A stretch of 64,000 bases of DNA from CAZYBU01 sp964645775 (GTDB taxonomy: Bacteria > Spirochaetota > UBA4802 > UBA5550), in the NCBI GenBank assembly GCA_964645775.1, contig CAZYBU010000010.1, positions 25,689 to 89,688 of the forward strand. Reading direction: 5' to 3'. Position 1 is the first letter of the stretch. The number at the start of each line of letters is the position of its first letter. This document shows positions 1 to 9,216 of this stretch, piece after piece. The translations under genes and the position numbers were made by a program. The notes beneath the pieces were generated by a model. It was not told where the DNA came from. It worked only from the letters and a program-made list of their open reading frames with translations, and did no database searches.

Positions 1-341
1 GAAACGATGGGTCGTTCCGTGCAGTTAAACCGCAACTGCACTCCATCCTTGTATTCCCGAATCTCTACCGTGACATTGGCCAGTTTGCCTTCCTGGAATA
101 TTCTGCGTATATCCTCACGCACCTCGCCGGCCTTAAGAGGGTATCCTACGGTTGTTTTCATGACATGCTGGAGATCGGCAGGATTGTTATTGCGAAGCCC
201 GGTAAATTTAATCTGATAGACCTTTTTTCCCTCATAACGGGAAGGCTCCGCCGCGAAAAGGCCGGCCGCTGAACTTAGAATCATGCCGGACAGAATCAGG
301 AGAATCCACAGGTTTCGCGATGTAAAAATGTTTATTTTCAA
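1..341 (-). CDS. bamA: Outer membrane assembly factor BamA/Omp85, N-terminal part (runs off the window)
   Basis: I read this by hand on the minus strand. A TTG start at 341 with GAGAGA nine bases upstream opens a frame that stays open to base 1, about 113 residues. Residues 10-33 form a signal peptide ending LFAAEP. After it comes a POTRA domain: KVYQIKFTGLRNN, a helix, TTVGYPLKAGEVREDIRRIF, then EGKLANVTVEI and the typical end in ERPIV. In this family POTRA domains sit in the periplasm and receive unfolded outer-membrane proteins for the barrel, which would lie beyond the window. It follows exbD by about 130 bases on the same strand. The POTRA assignment is firm. TamA or another Omp85 member is possible because the barrel is not visible. 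Confidence 0.8.
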   Translation of the reverse strand, partial: MKINIFTSRNLWILLILSGMILSSAAGLFAAEPSRYEGKKVYQIKFTGLRNNNPADLQHVMKTTVGYPLKAGEVREDIRRIFQEGKLANVTVEIREYKDGVQLRFNCTERPIV

Positions 342-469
342 ATCAATCGTTCTCTCAATGAAGATCCTGACCCGGGGGGCAGATGCGGCAGATTGAACCT
401 TTATCCATCCCCCCTCTGAGTGTCAAGAAAATATACCTGCTATCAAGGTTCCCCACGATATATCCCATT

Positions 470-868
470 CTAACGCACCGTTGAAAGGGTAAATCTGGGA
501 AGACCGGAGCGTCTCAGAGCGTCCATAACCGAAACGATGGTCTCATAATTCGATTCCCGGTCCCCTCGTATAATGATACTCGCCTTATCCGGTTCCAGGT
601 CCATCTCCTTAATACGCTGGATAAGTTCATCCCTGGAAACCGGTTTCTCATTCAGATAAATGGTGTTGTCCTTCTTTACGGACAGGGTAACCCGGCTCTC
701 CTTCTCCTGAGAGGCGGTCATCGCCTTCGGCAGGTTTACCTCAATGGACGATTCAGAACCGAGACGTGAGGTTACCATGAAAAAGGCCACCAGTAGAAAG
801 ACCAGGTCGATCAGGGAAGTAATATCAATCAGGGCGCGATGCTGATAACGTCGTGAAAATCGTATCAT
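470..868 (-). CDS. exbD: Biopolymer transport protein ExbD/TolR
   Basis: 132 residues, the usual ExbD/TolR size. A short cytoplasmic N-terminus is followed by one membrane helix (about residues 16-36) containing SLIDLVFLLVAFFMVTSR, with the conserved membrane aspartate that carries the proton-motive step. The periplasmic domain has the typical VTLSVKKDNTIYLNEKPV strand and ends FTLSTVR. It works with the ExbB-type protein encoded just upstream to turn proton flow into work on an envelope partner (TonB or a Tol-like protein). Its ATG overlaps the exbB stop by four bases (ATGA), so the two are translationally coupled. No TonB gene is visible here. TolR rather than ExbD is equally possible by sequence. 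Confidence 0.9.
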   Translation of the reverse strand: MIRFSRRYQHRALIDITSLIDLVFLLVAFFMVTSRLGSESSIEVNLPKAMTASQEKESRVTLSVKKDNTIYLNEKPVSRDELIQRIKEMDLEPDKASIIIRGDRESNYETIVSVMDALRRSGLPRFTLSTVR

Positions 869-1494
869 TTCCGGGGAGAACCTCCCCCCCGTTCATACAT
901 CTCTTCCAGTTCCCGGACCACGTATTCCACGTCCCGGATAGCGAACTCAATGCGGCTGACAAGATAGTTATAGAACATAAGGGCCGGTATGGCGATGATA
1001 AGTCCCAGGGCGGTTGTCACCAGGGCCTCTGTGATTCCCCGGGCGAGTATGTCATGGGCGGCCGGGCCGGAGGTGGAGAGACCGCTGAAGGACTTCATCA
1101 TCCCGGTGACGGTCCCGAGGAGGCCGAGCATGGGAGCAATGGTGGCGATGGTCGACACGATACCCGCATATTTTTCGATGCGGCGCACAGACTTCTCCGC
1201 CTCTCTGCGAATAATCTGTTCTCCTGCTTCGCCGTTCATTTCCAGGACCACTCTCCTGATAAGGTCCGTTACCGGATCATTATTGTCACCCAGGATCGAA
1301 GATAAACGGGAACGGTCGTCCCTGTGTTCCCGGGTTCTGAAAATCAGGTCAGGGTAATTGGCGCCCATACCGCGAAAAAATACCATCCTCTCAATAAAAA
1401 CGGCCAAAAGGATGATAGAACTGATCAGGAGTGGTATGAGCATGACCCACAGGGGTATGGCGTCAAGAAGTGAGATAAGGGCGTTGCTTGTCAT
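865..1494 (-). CDS. exbB: ExbB/TolQ/MotA-family proton channel protein
   Basis: 209 residues with three membrane helices at about 12-36, 112-136 and 153-178, the family pattern. The second and third helices contain GIVSTIATIAPMLGLLGTVTG and TEALVTTALGLIIAIPALMF, the conserved MotA/TolQ/ExbB pore helices with the polar threonines. It forms the pentameric inner-membrane channel around ExbD dimers. It lies between an outer-membrane barrel gene (26 bases upstream) and exbD (4-base overlap), so barrel, motor and stator probably share one transcript. That arrangement suggests energised transport through the barrel or support of envelope integrity. I cannot separate ExbB from TolQ. Confidence 0.9.
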   Translation of the reverse strand: MTSNALISLLDAIPLWVMLIPLLISSIILLAVFIERMVFFRGMGANYPDLIFRTREHRDDRSRLSSILGDNNDPVTDLIRRVVLEMNGEAGEQIIRREAEKSVRRIEKYAGIVSTIATIAPMLGLLGTVTGMMKSFSGLSTSGPAAHDILARGITEALVTTALGLIIAIPALMFYNYLVSRIEFAIRDVEYVVRELEEMYERGGGSPRK

Positions 1495-1519
1495 AGATTA
1501 TACCGGTTTACCTTTCATA

Positions 1520-2989
1520 TTATAGAATCACTTTCAGCCCACCGGTTACACAAAAACCGGGCTCCGGGAAACCTTCCCGGAACACAAGGGGACTGTTGTA
1601 GAGGTTCCTGGCCCGCAGGGTCAATCCCAACCCACCGACCACAGGAACGTGTATCTCCAGGTCACCCCGGACGGTAAGGGGCCTCATTTCGGTTGAACCC
1701 GGTTCAGTAAAGACCCCGTACTGAAGAGTATTCTCCCAGGTCACGTCGAGAAATTTTGACCTGAAAAGCAGACCGGCCGTTCCCTCATGTTCAGGACGAT
1801 ACGGCACGTTACTTTCTGCCCAGAAGCGGGTATATGTGTAAAGAAGTTTAAGAGTGAGAGTCGTCTCCCCCATCTGGACCTGCAAATCCACGTAGGGAGA
1901 GAGAGAAAGCATCATGGCCGGGATCATATCCACAGTAATCATGTCGATGTCGGTCGCGGAATACAGGGACAGGTAACCGGTTGAGTCTTCAAAACCTGTT
2001 TCAATCCCTAAATTGACCCTTTTAAAACGCCAGGGAGACTCCCCTTCCAGGGGAATACTAAAATCGAACCTGAACCAGGCATGATGACGCCTGGAATCGG
2101 GAAGATCATGTTCAGGGATCACATACTGTTCCTCCCCGTAAAACATCGTCGGATCAGGTATATCGAGCCAATAGCCGTATCCCGTTTCCGCGGTGAAGAC
2201 GTTCAACCCTGAAGTGATAAGACGAATATCCCCTCCGATGAAGAAGAGTTCGTCCTTACCCGAGGAGAGAGTCGGACCGAGGGAGAGTATCAGGTATTCA
2301 AATAGCTTGAAAGTACCCCGAAGGCGAGTCCTCCAGTTCAGGTCATACCCTGAAGGGATATCGCTGAAGTGCCTGTAGAGCAGGTCCGATTCCAGGGTTA
2401 CCTTGTTGGCGGAAGACCAGACATACTGCCAGGCGACAGAGGGTGAAAGGTTTACCATCCAGTGCCTGAGGCTCCTGTTGCCTCCCACTTCCGCCATGCC
2501 GTGAGAACCGTACCCGCCCTTCAGGGTAAGTTCCAGGCTGGAAGGCGATTTCCTGTATTCCGCGGAGAGGTCCATGCTGACACGCGCAGACTCCTCATCT
2601 GAATAAACCGTGTTTTCAAAGAGACCGTTCCTGTGAACTTCTGCCCGTATTTCTGGAGATATGCTCCATCTGGAACCAGCCAGAATCAAACCGGCGAAAC
2701 CGGCTTCTCCGTTCATAAATGAGGAGTTGGGAATATCATAATCACCGGAACGGAGAAGACGGGAATCGACCTGGTAGCTGAAGTTTTCCATGTCCCCTGC
2801 CAGGCTGATGCCCGCATCCAGGGTTTCATACATACCGTAGAGAAAAGCGGCCGATATGTTCAGTCCGGTAGGTTTCTTTTTTTCTTTATCGCCGTCCGGT
2901 TCTCCCCCGGGCGCCTGAAGGGGGAGCAGGAGTATACAGATAAGGGCCGGGAGTATAATCCCGGCATGACAGAGGGAATATCGGAACAT
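1520..2989 (-). CDS. Secreted outer-membrane beta-barrel protein
   Basis: 489 residues with an N-terminal hydrophobic signal (residues 8-28). A charged Asp/Lys-rich linker follows, then a long run of alternating strands rich in Gly, Tyr, Trp and Ser, ending in a hydrophobic terminal residue (VTGGLKVIL), as barrel proteins do. The stretch near the C-terminus, GLGLTLRARNLYNSPLVFREGF, resembles the final strands of TonB-dependent receptors. No plug domain or TonB box is evident and the protein is short for a receptor. Placement immediately upstream of exbB-exbD suggests it is the outer-membrane client or receptor of that motor. The barrel call rests on composition and the signal. The substrate is unknown. 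Confidence 0.65.
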   Translation of the reverse strand: MFRYSLCHAGIILPALICILLLPLQAPGGEPDGDKEKKKPTGLNISAAFLYGMYETLDAGISLAGDMENFSYQVDSRLLRSGDYDIPNSSFMNGEAGFAGLILAGSRWSISPEIRAEVHRNGLFENTVYSDEESARVSMDLSAEYRKSPSSLELTLKGGYGSHGMAEVGGNRSLRHWMVNLSPSVAWQYVWSSANKVTLESDLLYRHFSDIPSGYDLNWRTRLRGTFKLFEYLILSLGPTLSSGKDELFFIGGDIRLITSGLNVFTAETGYGYWLDIPDPTMFYGEEQYVIPEHDLPDSRRHHAWFRFDFSIPLEGESPWRFKRVNLGIETGFEDSTGYLSLYSATDIDMITVDMIPAMMLSLSPYVDLQVQMGETTLTLKLLYTYTRFWAESNVPYRPEHEGTAGLLFRSKFLDVTWENTLQYGVFTEPGSTEMRPLTVRGDLEIHVPVVGGLGLTLRARNLYNSPLVFREGFPEPGFCVTGGLKVIL

Positions 2990-3046
2990 AAGGTATCATT
3001 CGAATGAGCTCGAGTTATATACGCGGCAATACCAGGCCAGATGCTT

Positions 3047-3184
3047 TCAGATTGCAACCCTTTTTATGCCGTTGCCGCACTTCCTGCAGCTTATGGTCTC
3101 AACGGGGAGTCCACAATCACAGTGGACCCGTACGCTGTATCCGCAGGAGCAATTGTAAGAATATCGTTTCAGATCATATTTCAT
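3047..3184 (-). CDS. Mini zinc-ribbon protein (45 aa)
   Basis: A very small gene between metK and the barrel gene. From the ATG at 3184 it encodes 45 residues with Cys-x-Cys (NCSCGY), Cys-x-Cys (HCDCGL) and a closing Cys-x-x-Cys-Gly (CRKCG), so it looks like a compact metal-binding ribbon. I chose this ATG because AGGAAGGGG sits at the right distance upstream. An in-frame GTG at 3235 would add 17 residues (MRWDKKLDE...) but has no comparable ribosome site. No membrane segment or other domain is visible. The function is unknown and I recognise no named family. Confidence 0.55.
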   Translation of the reverse strand: MKYDLKRYSYNCSCGYSVRVHCDCGLPVETISCRKCGNGIKRVAI

Positions 3185-3300
3185 GGCCCCTTCCTTCGCG
3201 CCGCTGATTTCGTCAAGCTTCTTGTCCCAGCGCACTGCGCGCGTCGGAACTACTTCTATTATCGGCAGGATGGGAAATCTGTCTCATGAAAATGTTTATT

Positions 3301-3440
3301 CTGAGTCCCGAAAGGGACGTATCCCGACTTCGTCGGGAACGGGCTCAGGCAGCCACCGAAAATATATTCCGATTTATCGGAACGACGAATCCCGACAGAT
3401 ACTTCCCTCCGCTTCCCGGTTCCCGGGACAGGCAGGACAA
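3301..3440. repeat. Cluster of short GTCCC/TCGGGA palindromes in the metK 3' intergenic region
   Basis: Several small inverted repeats are packed into 140 bases. GTCCC-GAAA-GGGAC lies at 3305-3318, TCCCGAC-TTC-GTCGGGA at 3322-3338 and TTCCGAT-TT-ATCGGAA at 3367-3382. Further half copies (CCCGACAG, AGTCGGGAC) follow up to 3440. An outer pairing, CTGAG..CCCG at 3301-3310 with CGGGCTCAG at 3340-3348, encloses the first two. This looks like a clustered extragenic palindromic (REP-like) element. It may also act at the 3' end of metK mRNA, which is transcribed towards it. Confidence 0.6.
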
Positions 3441-3455
3441 AGTCGGGACTGATAA

Positions 3456-4610
<1,155 letters not shown>

Positions 4611-4650
4611 AGTTTCTCCCCCGGCCCGGTACGGGCCCTGATAATGATAA

Positions 4651-5007
4651 TTACAGACTCTTTTCCTTTTCTTTGCTCTCTCTATCTTCTGACGGAGGGG
4701 TTTCCGTGCCAGGTTTCAGGTTTCCTTCTGTTTCGGTTTTGCTTTTCAAAAGTTTCTCATCCAGGCTGGCAGTTCTCTGGCTCTCCAGCATGGCAAGCCC
4801 GAGAGAGCCGACCATGAAAAGGGTAACCATTACGCCCGTTATCTTGGTCATCACGTCACCTGTGGAGGATCCGAAGGCTGACTGACTGCCTCCTCCTCCG
4901 AGGATACCGAGACCTGCGCCCCGATCCGCCTGAAGGAGAATGAGAACGACAAGTAAAATACTTAGAATTACAAAAAAAACCGTTCCAATCGATAAAAGAA
5001 TGTCCAT
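4651..5007 (-). CDS. secG: Preprotein translocase subunit SecG
   Basis: 118 residues. Two membrane helices (about residues 3-24 and 55-75) flank the diagnostic SecG loop: LVLILLQADRGAGLGILGGGG followed by QSAFGSSTGDVMTKIT. It is the small accessory subunit of the SecYEG channel in the inner membrane. The C-terminal 35 residues are a charged Lys/Glu/Ser/Pro-rich tail, longer than in short SecG proteins. It lies 24 bases after tpiA; the tpiA-secG pairing is common in bacteria. Confidence 0.93.
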   Translation of the reverse strand: MDILLSIGTVFFVILSILLVVLILLQADRGAGLGILGGGGSQSAFGSSTGDVMTKITGVMVTLFMVGSLGLAMLESQRTASLDEKLLKSKTETEGNLKPGTETPPSEDRESKEKEKSL

Positions 5008-5031
5008 AGGATTCCTCGCTGCAGGGTTATC

Positions 5032-5784
5032 TCAGACTTGAATAATGTCCAGGAAGGACCGGACCTTAAGGCTCGCGCCTCCCACCAGGACCCCGTCAAT
5101 ATCCTCTTCACTGAAGAGACCGGAGATGTTGTCCGGTTTAACGGAACCTCCATAGAGTATCGGTATCCTGGAAGCCGTCTCCCTGTCGTAGAGATCGTTC
5201 AGGAGATTTCGAATGGAAGCATGGACTCCCTGTGCGATCTCCGGGGTTGCGACCTTCCCGGTCCCTATGGCCCAGACCGGTTCATAGGCTATCACAATCT
5301 TTTCCATGTCCGAAGCGTCACATCCTTCAAGAGCGGTCCTGATCTGACGGTCGATGACATCCATAGTCCTGTCCTCTTCCCGTTCTTCCAGGAGTTCACC
5401 CACGCAGAGCATCGGTTCCAGCCCCATCTCCAGGGCGGCACGGACCTTTTTGCCGGTGGCCTCATCGGTCTCTCCGAAGACATGCCTCCGCTCTGAATGT
5501 CCCACCAGGATATACCGGCAGCCGCTGTCTTTCGCCATATCGGGGGATATCTCACCCGTAAAGGCCCCCGAGGATTCATGGTAGACGTTCTGAACCCCCA
5601 CGTCTATGGGACTCCCCTGGCAGAGGGATACCACCTCGCGAACGTGGATCGCGGGAGGGAAAACCGCTATCTCCTTCCCCCCTGTATCGCCCAGACCTTC
5701 TTTCATGCCCTGAATAAGCTTGCGGGCCTCTTGCAGCAGGGTATTCATCTTCCAGTTTCCTGCGAATATTGCACGTCGGGTCAT
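5032..5784 (-). CDS. tpiA: Triosephosphate isomerase
   Basis: 250 residues, full length. It interconverts dihydroxyacetone phosphate and glyceraldehyde 3-phosphate in glycolysis. Catalytic motifs are all present: GNWKMN (Lys), LVGHSERRHVFGETDE (His electrophile), AYEPVWAIGTGKVATPE (catalytic Glu and the flexible loop 6) and YGGSVKPDN (phosphate loop). The ATG at 5784 has GGAG seven bases upstream. It follows gap with a hairpin between the two. A pgk gene, often found between gap and tpiA, is absent from this cluster. Confidence 0.97.
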   Translation of the reverse strand: MTRRAIFAGNWKMNTLLQEARKLIQGMKEGLGDTGGKEIAVFPPAIHVREVVSLCQGSPIDVGVQNVYHESSGAFTGEISPDMAKDSGCRYILVGHSERRHVFGETDEATGKKVRAALEMGLEPMLCVGELLEEREEDRTMDVIDRQIRTALEGCDASDMEKIVIAYEPVWAIGTGKVATPEIAQGVHASIRNLLNDLYDRETASRIPILYGGSVKPDNISGLFSEEDIDGVLVGGASLKVRSFLDIIQV

Positions 5785-5808
5785 TATCTGGCTCCGGAAT
5801 TGATATTA

Positions 5809-5837
5809 CCGGCAGGATTTGATCCCTGCCGGTTTTT
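5809..5837. other. Stem-loop between gap and tpiA
   Basis: CCGGCAGG at 5809-5816 pairs perfectly with CCTGCCGG at 5825-5832 around an 8-base loop. A T run (5833-5837) follows only in the plus direction. Because gap and tpiA are transcribed on minus, the hairpin lacks a T tract in their direction. It is more likely an mRNA processing or stability element than a strong terminator. Confidence 0.5.
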
Positions 5838-5849
5838 GACAACTACTTT

Positions 5850-6851
5850 TTAGACAAGCTTTTCCAGCAGGTCAACGACACGGTAGGAGTAACCCCACTC
5901 ATTATCGTACCAGGCGAGGACCTTGACCATCCTTCCGTTAACCATGGTGGACTGGGCGTCGAAGATGGAAGAATGGGGATTGTGAATGATATCCACGGAG
6001 ACAATAGGATCATCAGTGTATTCCAGGATACCCTTCATGGGTCCCTCTGCCGCGGATTTCATAGCCGCGTTGATCTCATCAACCGTAACGTCTTTCTTGA
6101 CGTTCGCCACGAAATCGATTAGAGAACCTGTGGGTGTTGGGACCCGGATGGCCATACCATCCAGTTTTCCATTAAGTTCTGGAATAACCTTACCCACGGC
6201 GGTAGCGGCCCCTGTGGTTGTCGGAATCTGAGAAACAGCGGCGGAACGGGCCCTTCGCAGGTCCTTGTGGGGCGCGTCCAGGATAACCTGGTCATTGGTA
6301 TAGGAGTGAATGGTGGTCATCAGACCGTTCTCAATACCAAAACTGTCATTCAGAACCTTCACGAGAGGCGCGAGACAGTTTGTGGTACAGGAGGCGTTGG
6401 AGACGCAGGTATCCTCAGCCCGAAGATGATCGTCATTTACTCCCAGAACGATCATGTTGTCGATTTCATCCTTTGCCGGAACCGTGAGGATCACCTTTTT
6501 GGCGCCGTTTTTCAGGTGATCACCGTATCCACCTTTTTTATCCTCCCGGGCTCTGAATACGCCCGTCGACTCGACAACCACATCAGGGGTGTCTCCCCAG
6601 GGTATCTCAGCGGGATTCTTTTCATCACTGACTTTGATCTTATTTCCGTTTACGATGATCCCTTCATCATCATGATCGACAATACCGTCAAATTTGCCCT
6701 GGGTAGAATCGTATTTCAACAGATGGGCAAGCACTTCGTTGCTGGTCAGGTCATTGATTCCGACAACTTCGATATTCTTTCTTTCGAGTATGATCTTGAA
6801 TACATTTCGACCAATGCGACCAAAACCGTTTATGGCAACCTTGATAGCCAT
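5850..6851 (-). CDS. gap: Glyceraldehyde-3-phosphate dehydrogenase
   Basis: 333 residues from the ATG at 6851. An upstream in-frame start at 6872 adds MKREVYS, but GGAGGT at 6859-6864 sits seven bases before 6851 and decides the start. The enzyme oxidises glyceraldehyde 3-phosphate with phosphate and NAD to 1,3-bisphosphoglycerate. Seen are the NAD-binding AINGFGRIGRNVFK, the active-site SNASCTTNCLAPL with catalytic Cys, the later IHSYTNDQ with catalytic His, and the C-terminal WYDNEWGYSYRVVDL. Downstream are tpiA, secG and metK on the same strand. Confidence 0.97.
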   Translation of the reverse strand: MAIKVAINGFGRIGRNVFKIILERKNIEVVGINDLTSNEVLAHLLKYDSTQGKFDGIVDHDDEGIIVNGNKIKVSDEKNPAEIPWGDTPDVVVESTGVFRAREDKKGGYGDHLKNGAKKVILTVPAKDEIDNMIVLGVNDDHLRAEDTCVSNASCTTNCLAPLVKVLNDSFGIENGLMTTIHSYTNDQVILDAPHKDLRRARSAAVSQIPTTTGAATAVGKVIPELNGKLDGMAIRVPTPTGSLIDFVANVKKDVTVDEINAAMKSAAEGPMKGILEYTDDPIVSVDIIHNPHSSIFDAQSTMVNGRMVKVLAWYDNEWGYSYRVVDLLEKLV

Positions 6852-7050
6852 GGAGTAGACCTCCCTCTTCAATCATTGTTTTTATGTATAGTATACACGA
6901 TACTAATTGTTACTCCATTCATCAATCAAAAAATCACTATTACCTGCCGTGCTGAAGCAAGTAACGGTCTTCCGGGGGTTACTGTCAATTATGACAATCT
7001 GTATCGAATTTGAATTTTTTCATTACCTTTATTTACTATAAAAAACTCTA
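6852..7050. other. Non-coding leader region upstream of gap
   Basis: About 200 bases between the gap start and the N gap, AT-rich, with no convincing gene. On the minus strand it carries several promoter-like hexamers: TATACT at about 6888-6893, and TTGATT with an 18-base spacer to TAGTAT at about 6898-6927. I could not choose one, so a gap promoter is likely here but not placed. Confidence 0.4.
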
Positions 7051-7150
7051 NNNNNNNNNNNNNNNNNNNNNNNNNNNNNNNNNNNNNNNNNNNNNNNNNN
7101 NNNNNNNNNNNNNNNNNNNNNNNNNNNNNNNNNNNNNNNNNNNNNNNNNN
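7051..7150. other. Assembly gap (100 N)
   Basis: One hundred undetermined bases. The sequence resumes directly in a tandem hairpin repeat, so the gap probably marks further collapsed repeat copies. The figure of 100 is likely a placeholder and not a measured length. Confidence 0.95.
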
Positions 7151-7298
7151 CCAACCCCGCCGCCTTCGGCGGCGGGGATAACTATTCATTTTATTCGCAA
7201 AAAAAACATCCTTTGCAATAATTACCAACCCCGCCGCCTTCGGCGGCGGGGATAACTATTCATTTTATTCGCAAAAAAAGCATCCTTTGGAATAATTA
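7151..7298. repeat. Tandem 74-base hairpin repeat, two visible copies
   Basis: Two direct copies start at 7151 and 7225, a period of 74. Each begins CCAACC and holds a perfect 10-bp GC stem with a TTC loop (first copy CCCCGCCGCC at 7155-7164 and GGCGGCGGGG at 7168-7177). An AT-rich tail follows, with ATAACTATTCATTTTATTCGC, an A run, CATCCTTTG and AATAATTAC. The copies differ at only a few positions. The array abuts the N gap on its left, so the true copy number is unknown. There is no spacer variation, so this is not CRISPR. Confidence 0.85.
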
Positions 7299-7401
7299 CT
7301 GACATTGATTATTCATTTTCCCTTGAAATCCTCCCGGAAGTATGATAGAAATGACAGAATGAACAACGCCCATTATTCTTTACCAGAAGGAAGGTCCCAC
7401 C

Positions 7402-9216
7402 GTGAATTATTCCATAACAGACTTTCAGAACCTGCACGAAATGCTCTCACGGACCTTCCGGGCCCATCCTGAGAAAACAGGCTACCGGATTATCCACGAC
7501 AGCCAGGGAACCCTTGAGAATATACAGTGGAAGGATTTTTACGGCAGAGTTCTCCAGCTCTCCCGTTCCCTGATAAAATCCGGTGTGAAAAAGGGAGACA
7601 GGGTCGCTATTCTCGGTTTCACCTCCCTGGACTGGGTCCAGGCCGACCTGGGAACCGTCTTCGTCGGTGGAGCTTCCGTCGGTATTTACCATTCCCTGTT
7701 GTCCGCTGACTGCGAGTATATAATACGACATTCCAGGGCAAAGATCGTCTTCGTGGAAGACAAAAGCCAGCTGGACAAGGTTTTGGCCGTCCGAAAGAAG
7801 ATACCGGAGGTGGAGAAGGTTATCCTCTTTAAAGGGGAGCCGTCCCGGGGAGAAAAAGGCTTTGTCCTCTCCATGGAGTCCTTCCTCTCTTCGGGAGAGA
7901 AGGTAAAAGAGAAGAAACTCGATGAGAGGATCGACTCAGTCAGGCCGGGGGACCTTGCCACCATCGTCTATACCTCCGGGACCACCGGGGTCCCCCAGGG
8001 GGTCATGCTGACACATGACAATATTGTCTTCACCTGCCAGATGCTCCGGGACTATATGCCTATCCAGGAGTCGGATGAGACTATCCTCTTCCTTCCCCTG
8101 GCCCATATCTTTGCTCGTATAGACCTCTACACCACCATCCTGGCCAACATAACCCTCGGTTTCTGTCGGAGCCTGGATACCGTGGTGGAGGACATCCAGG
8201 TGATCCGGCCCCACTGGTTTCCCAGCGTGCCCCGGGTCTTCGAGAAGATATACATCCGGATCAAAGGTGGCGTGGAAGAAAAGGGAGGTTTCGTGCAGGT
8301 CCTCTTTAACTGGGCCATGAAAAACGGCTACAAGGTAAGCGACAGGCTGCTGCAGAAACGTTCCATTCCACCCTTGCTGAAACTGAAGTACACCCTGGCG
8401 TCTAAACTGGTATTTAAAAAGATACACAATGCCCTGGGTGGCAGGGTCCGATTCTGCGTAAGCGGCGCGGCCCCCCTGAATTCCACCGTGGCCCGGTTCT
8501 TTCACGCGGCCGGTATTCCCATCCTTGAAGGGTATGGCATGACAGAAAATACATCCTTTACGAACGCGACGCGTCTGGATGCCTTAAAGTTCGGTTCCGT
8601 CGGGTTCCCCCCTTCCGTTATCGAGCAGAAGATAGACGAAAGCGGCGAGATTCTCTACCGGGGCAGAAACATCATGCAAGGATACTATCGGACACCTTCC
8701 AGGACGAAAGAAACCATCGACAAGGATGGCTGGCTCCATACCGGTGACGTCGGTTTCGTGGATAACGAGGGATTTCTGATCATAACAGGACGATTAAAGG
8801 ACATTATCATAACCTCAGGCGGGAAGAACATACCGCCTCTGAGAATCGAGAGCATCATGCTCACCTCGAAATACATTGGACAGATCTGTGTCGTGGGCGA
8901 CGGTAGAAAGTACCTGACCGCCCTTATCAGTCCGGACACGGAAAACACAGCCCACTACGCGAAGAAAAACAATATTCCCTTCACCTCGCCTGAAGACCTG
9001 AATTCACAACAGGAGATCATAGACCTGGTCCGCGGCGAAGTAGAACGCCTGAACGAGAAACTCGCCTCCTACGAGACCATCAAGGACTTCATCCTGGTCC
9101 CGGAATTCACGATCGAATCCGGCCTTCTGACGCCCACCATGAAGATCAAGAAAAATGAAGTCCTGGCACACTATAAAAAGGAAATTGATCAACTATATGA
9201 AACAACATCCCGTTGA
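7402..9216 (+). CDS. Long-chain acyl-CoA synthetase (AMP-forming)
   Basis: 604 residues from a GTG with AAGGAAGG seven bases upstream. It activates fatty acids: carboxylate + ATP to acyl-AMP, then acyl-CoA. Adenylate-forming signatures are the P-loop TIVYTSGTTGVPQGVMLTH, the A5-type EGYGMTENTS, the A7/A8 TGDVGFVDNEGFLIITGRLKD and the A10 region LTPTMKIKKNEV with the catalytic Lys near the C-terminus. It resembles the FAA1-like bacterial synthetases (about 600 residues) more than short FadD. The next gene begins inside its last 20 bases. Together they suggest one fatty acid or organic acid activation operon. The exact chain length is not predictable. Confidence 0.9.
   Translation: MNYSITDFQNLHEMLSRTFRAHPEKTGYRIIHDSQGTLENIQWKDFYGRVLQLSRSLIKSGVKKGDRVAILGFTSLDWVQADLGTVFVGGASVGIYHSLLSADCEYIIRHSRAKIVFVEDKSQLDKVLAVRKKIPEVEKVILFKGEPSRGEKGFVLSMESFLSSGEKVKEKKLDERIDSVRPGDLATIVYTSGTTGVPQGVMLTHDNIVFTCQMLRDYMPIQESDETILFLPLAHIFARIDLYTTILANITLGFCRSLDTVVEDIQVIRPHWFPSVPRVFEKIYIRIKGGVEEKGGFVQVLFNWAMKNGYKVSDRLLQKRSIPPLLKLKYTLASKLVFKKIHNALGGRVRFCVSGAAPLNSTVARFFHAAGIPILEGYGMTENTSFTNATRLDALKFGSVGFPPSVIEQKIDESGEILYRGRNIMQGYYRTPSRTKETIDKDGWLHTGDVGFVDNEGFLIITGRLKDIIITSGGKNIPPLRIESIMLTSKYIGQICVVGDGRKYLTALISPDTENTAHYAKKNNIPFTSPEDLNSQQEIIDLVRGEVERLNEKLASYETIKDFILVPEFTIESGLLTPTMKIKKNEVLAHYKKEIDQLYETTSR

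Noticed and set aside
7151..7298. Possible CRISPR array
   Set aside because: Only two copies are seen, the 74-base period is one continuous near-identical unit with no unique spacers, and no cas genes are present.
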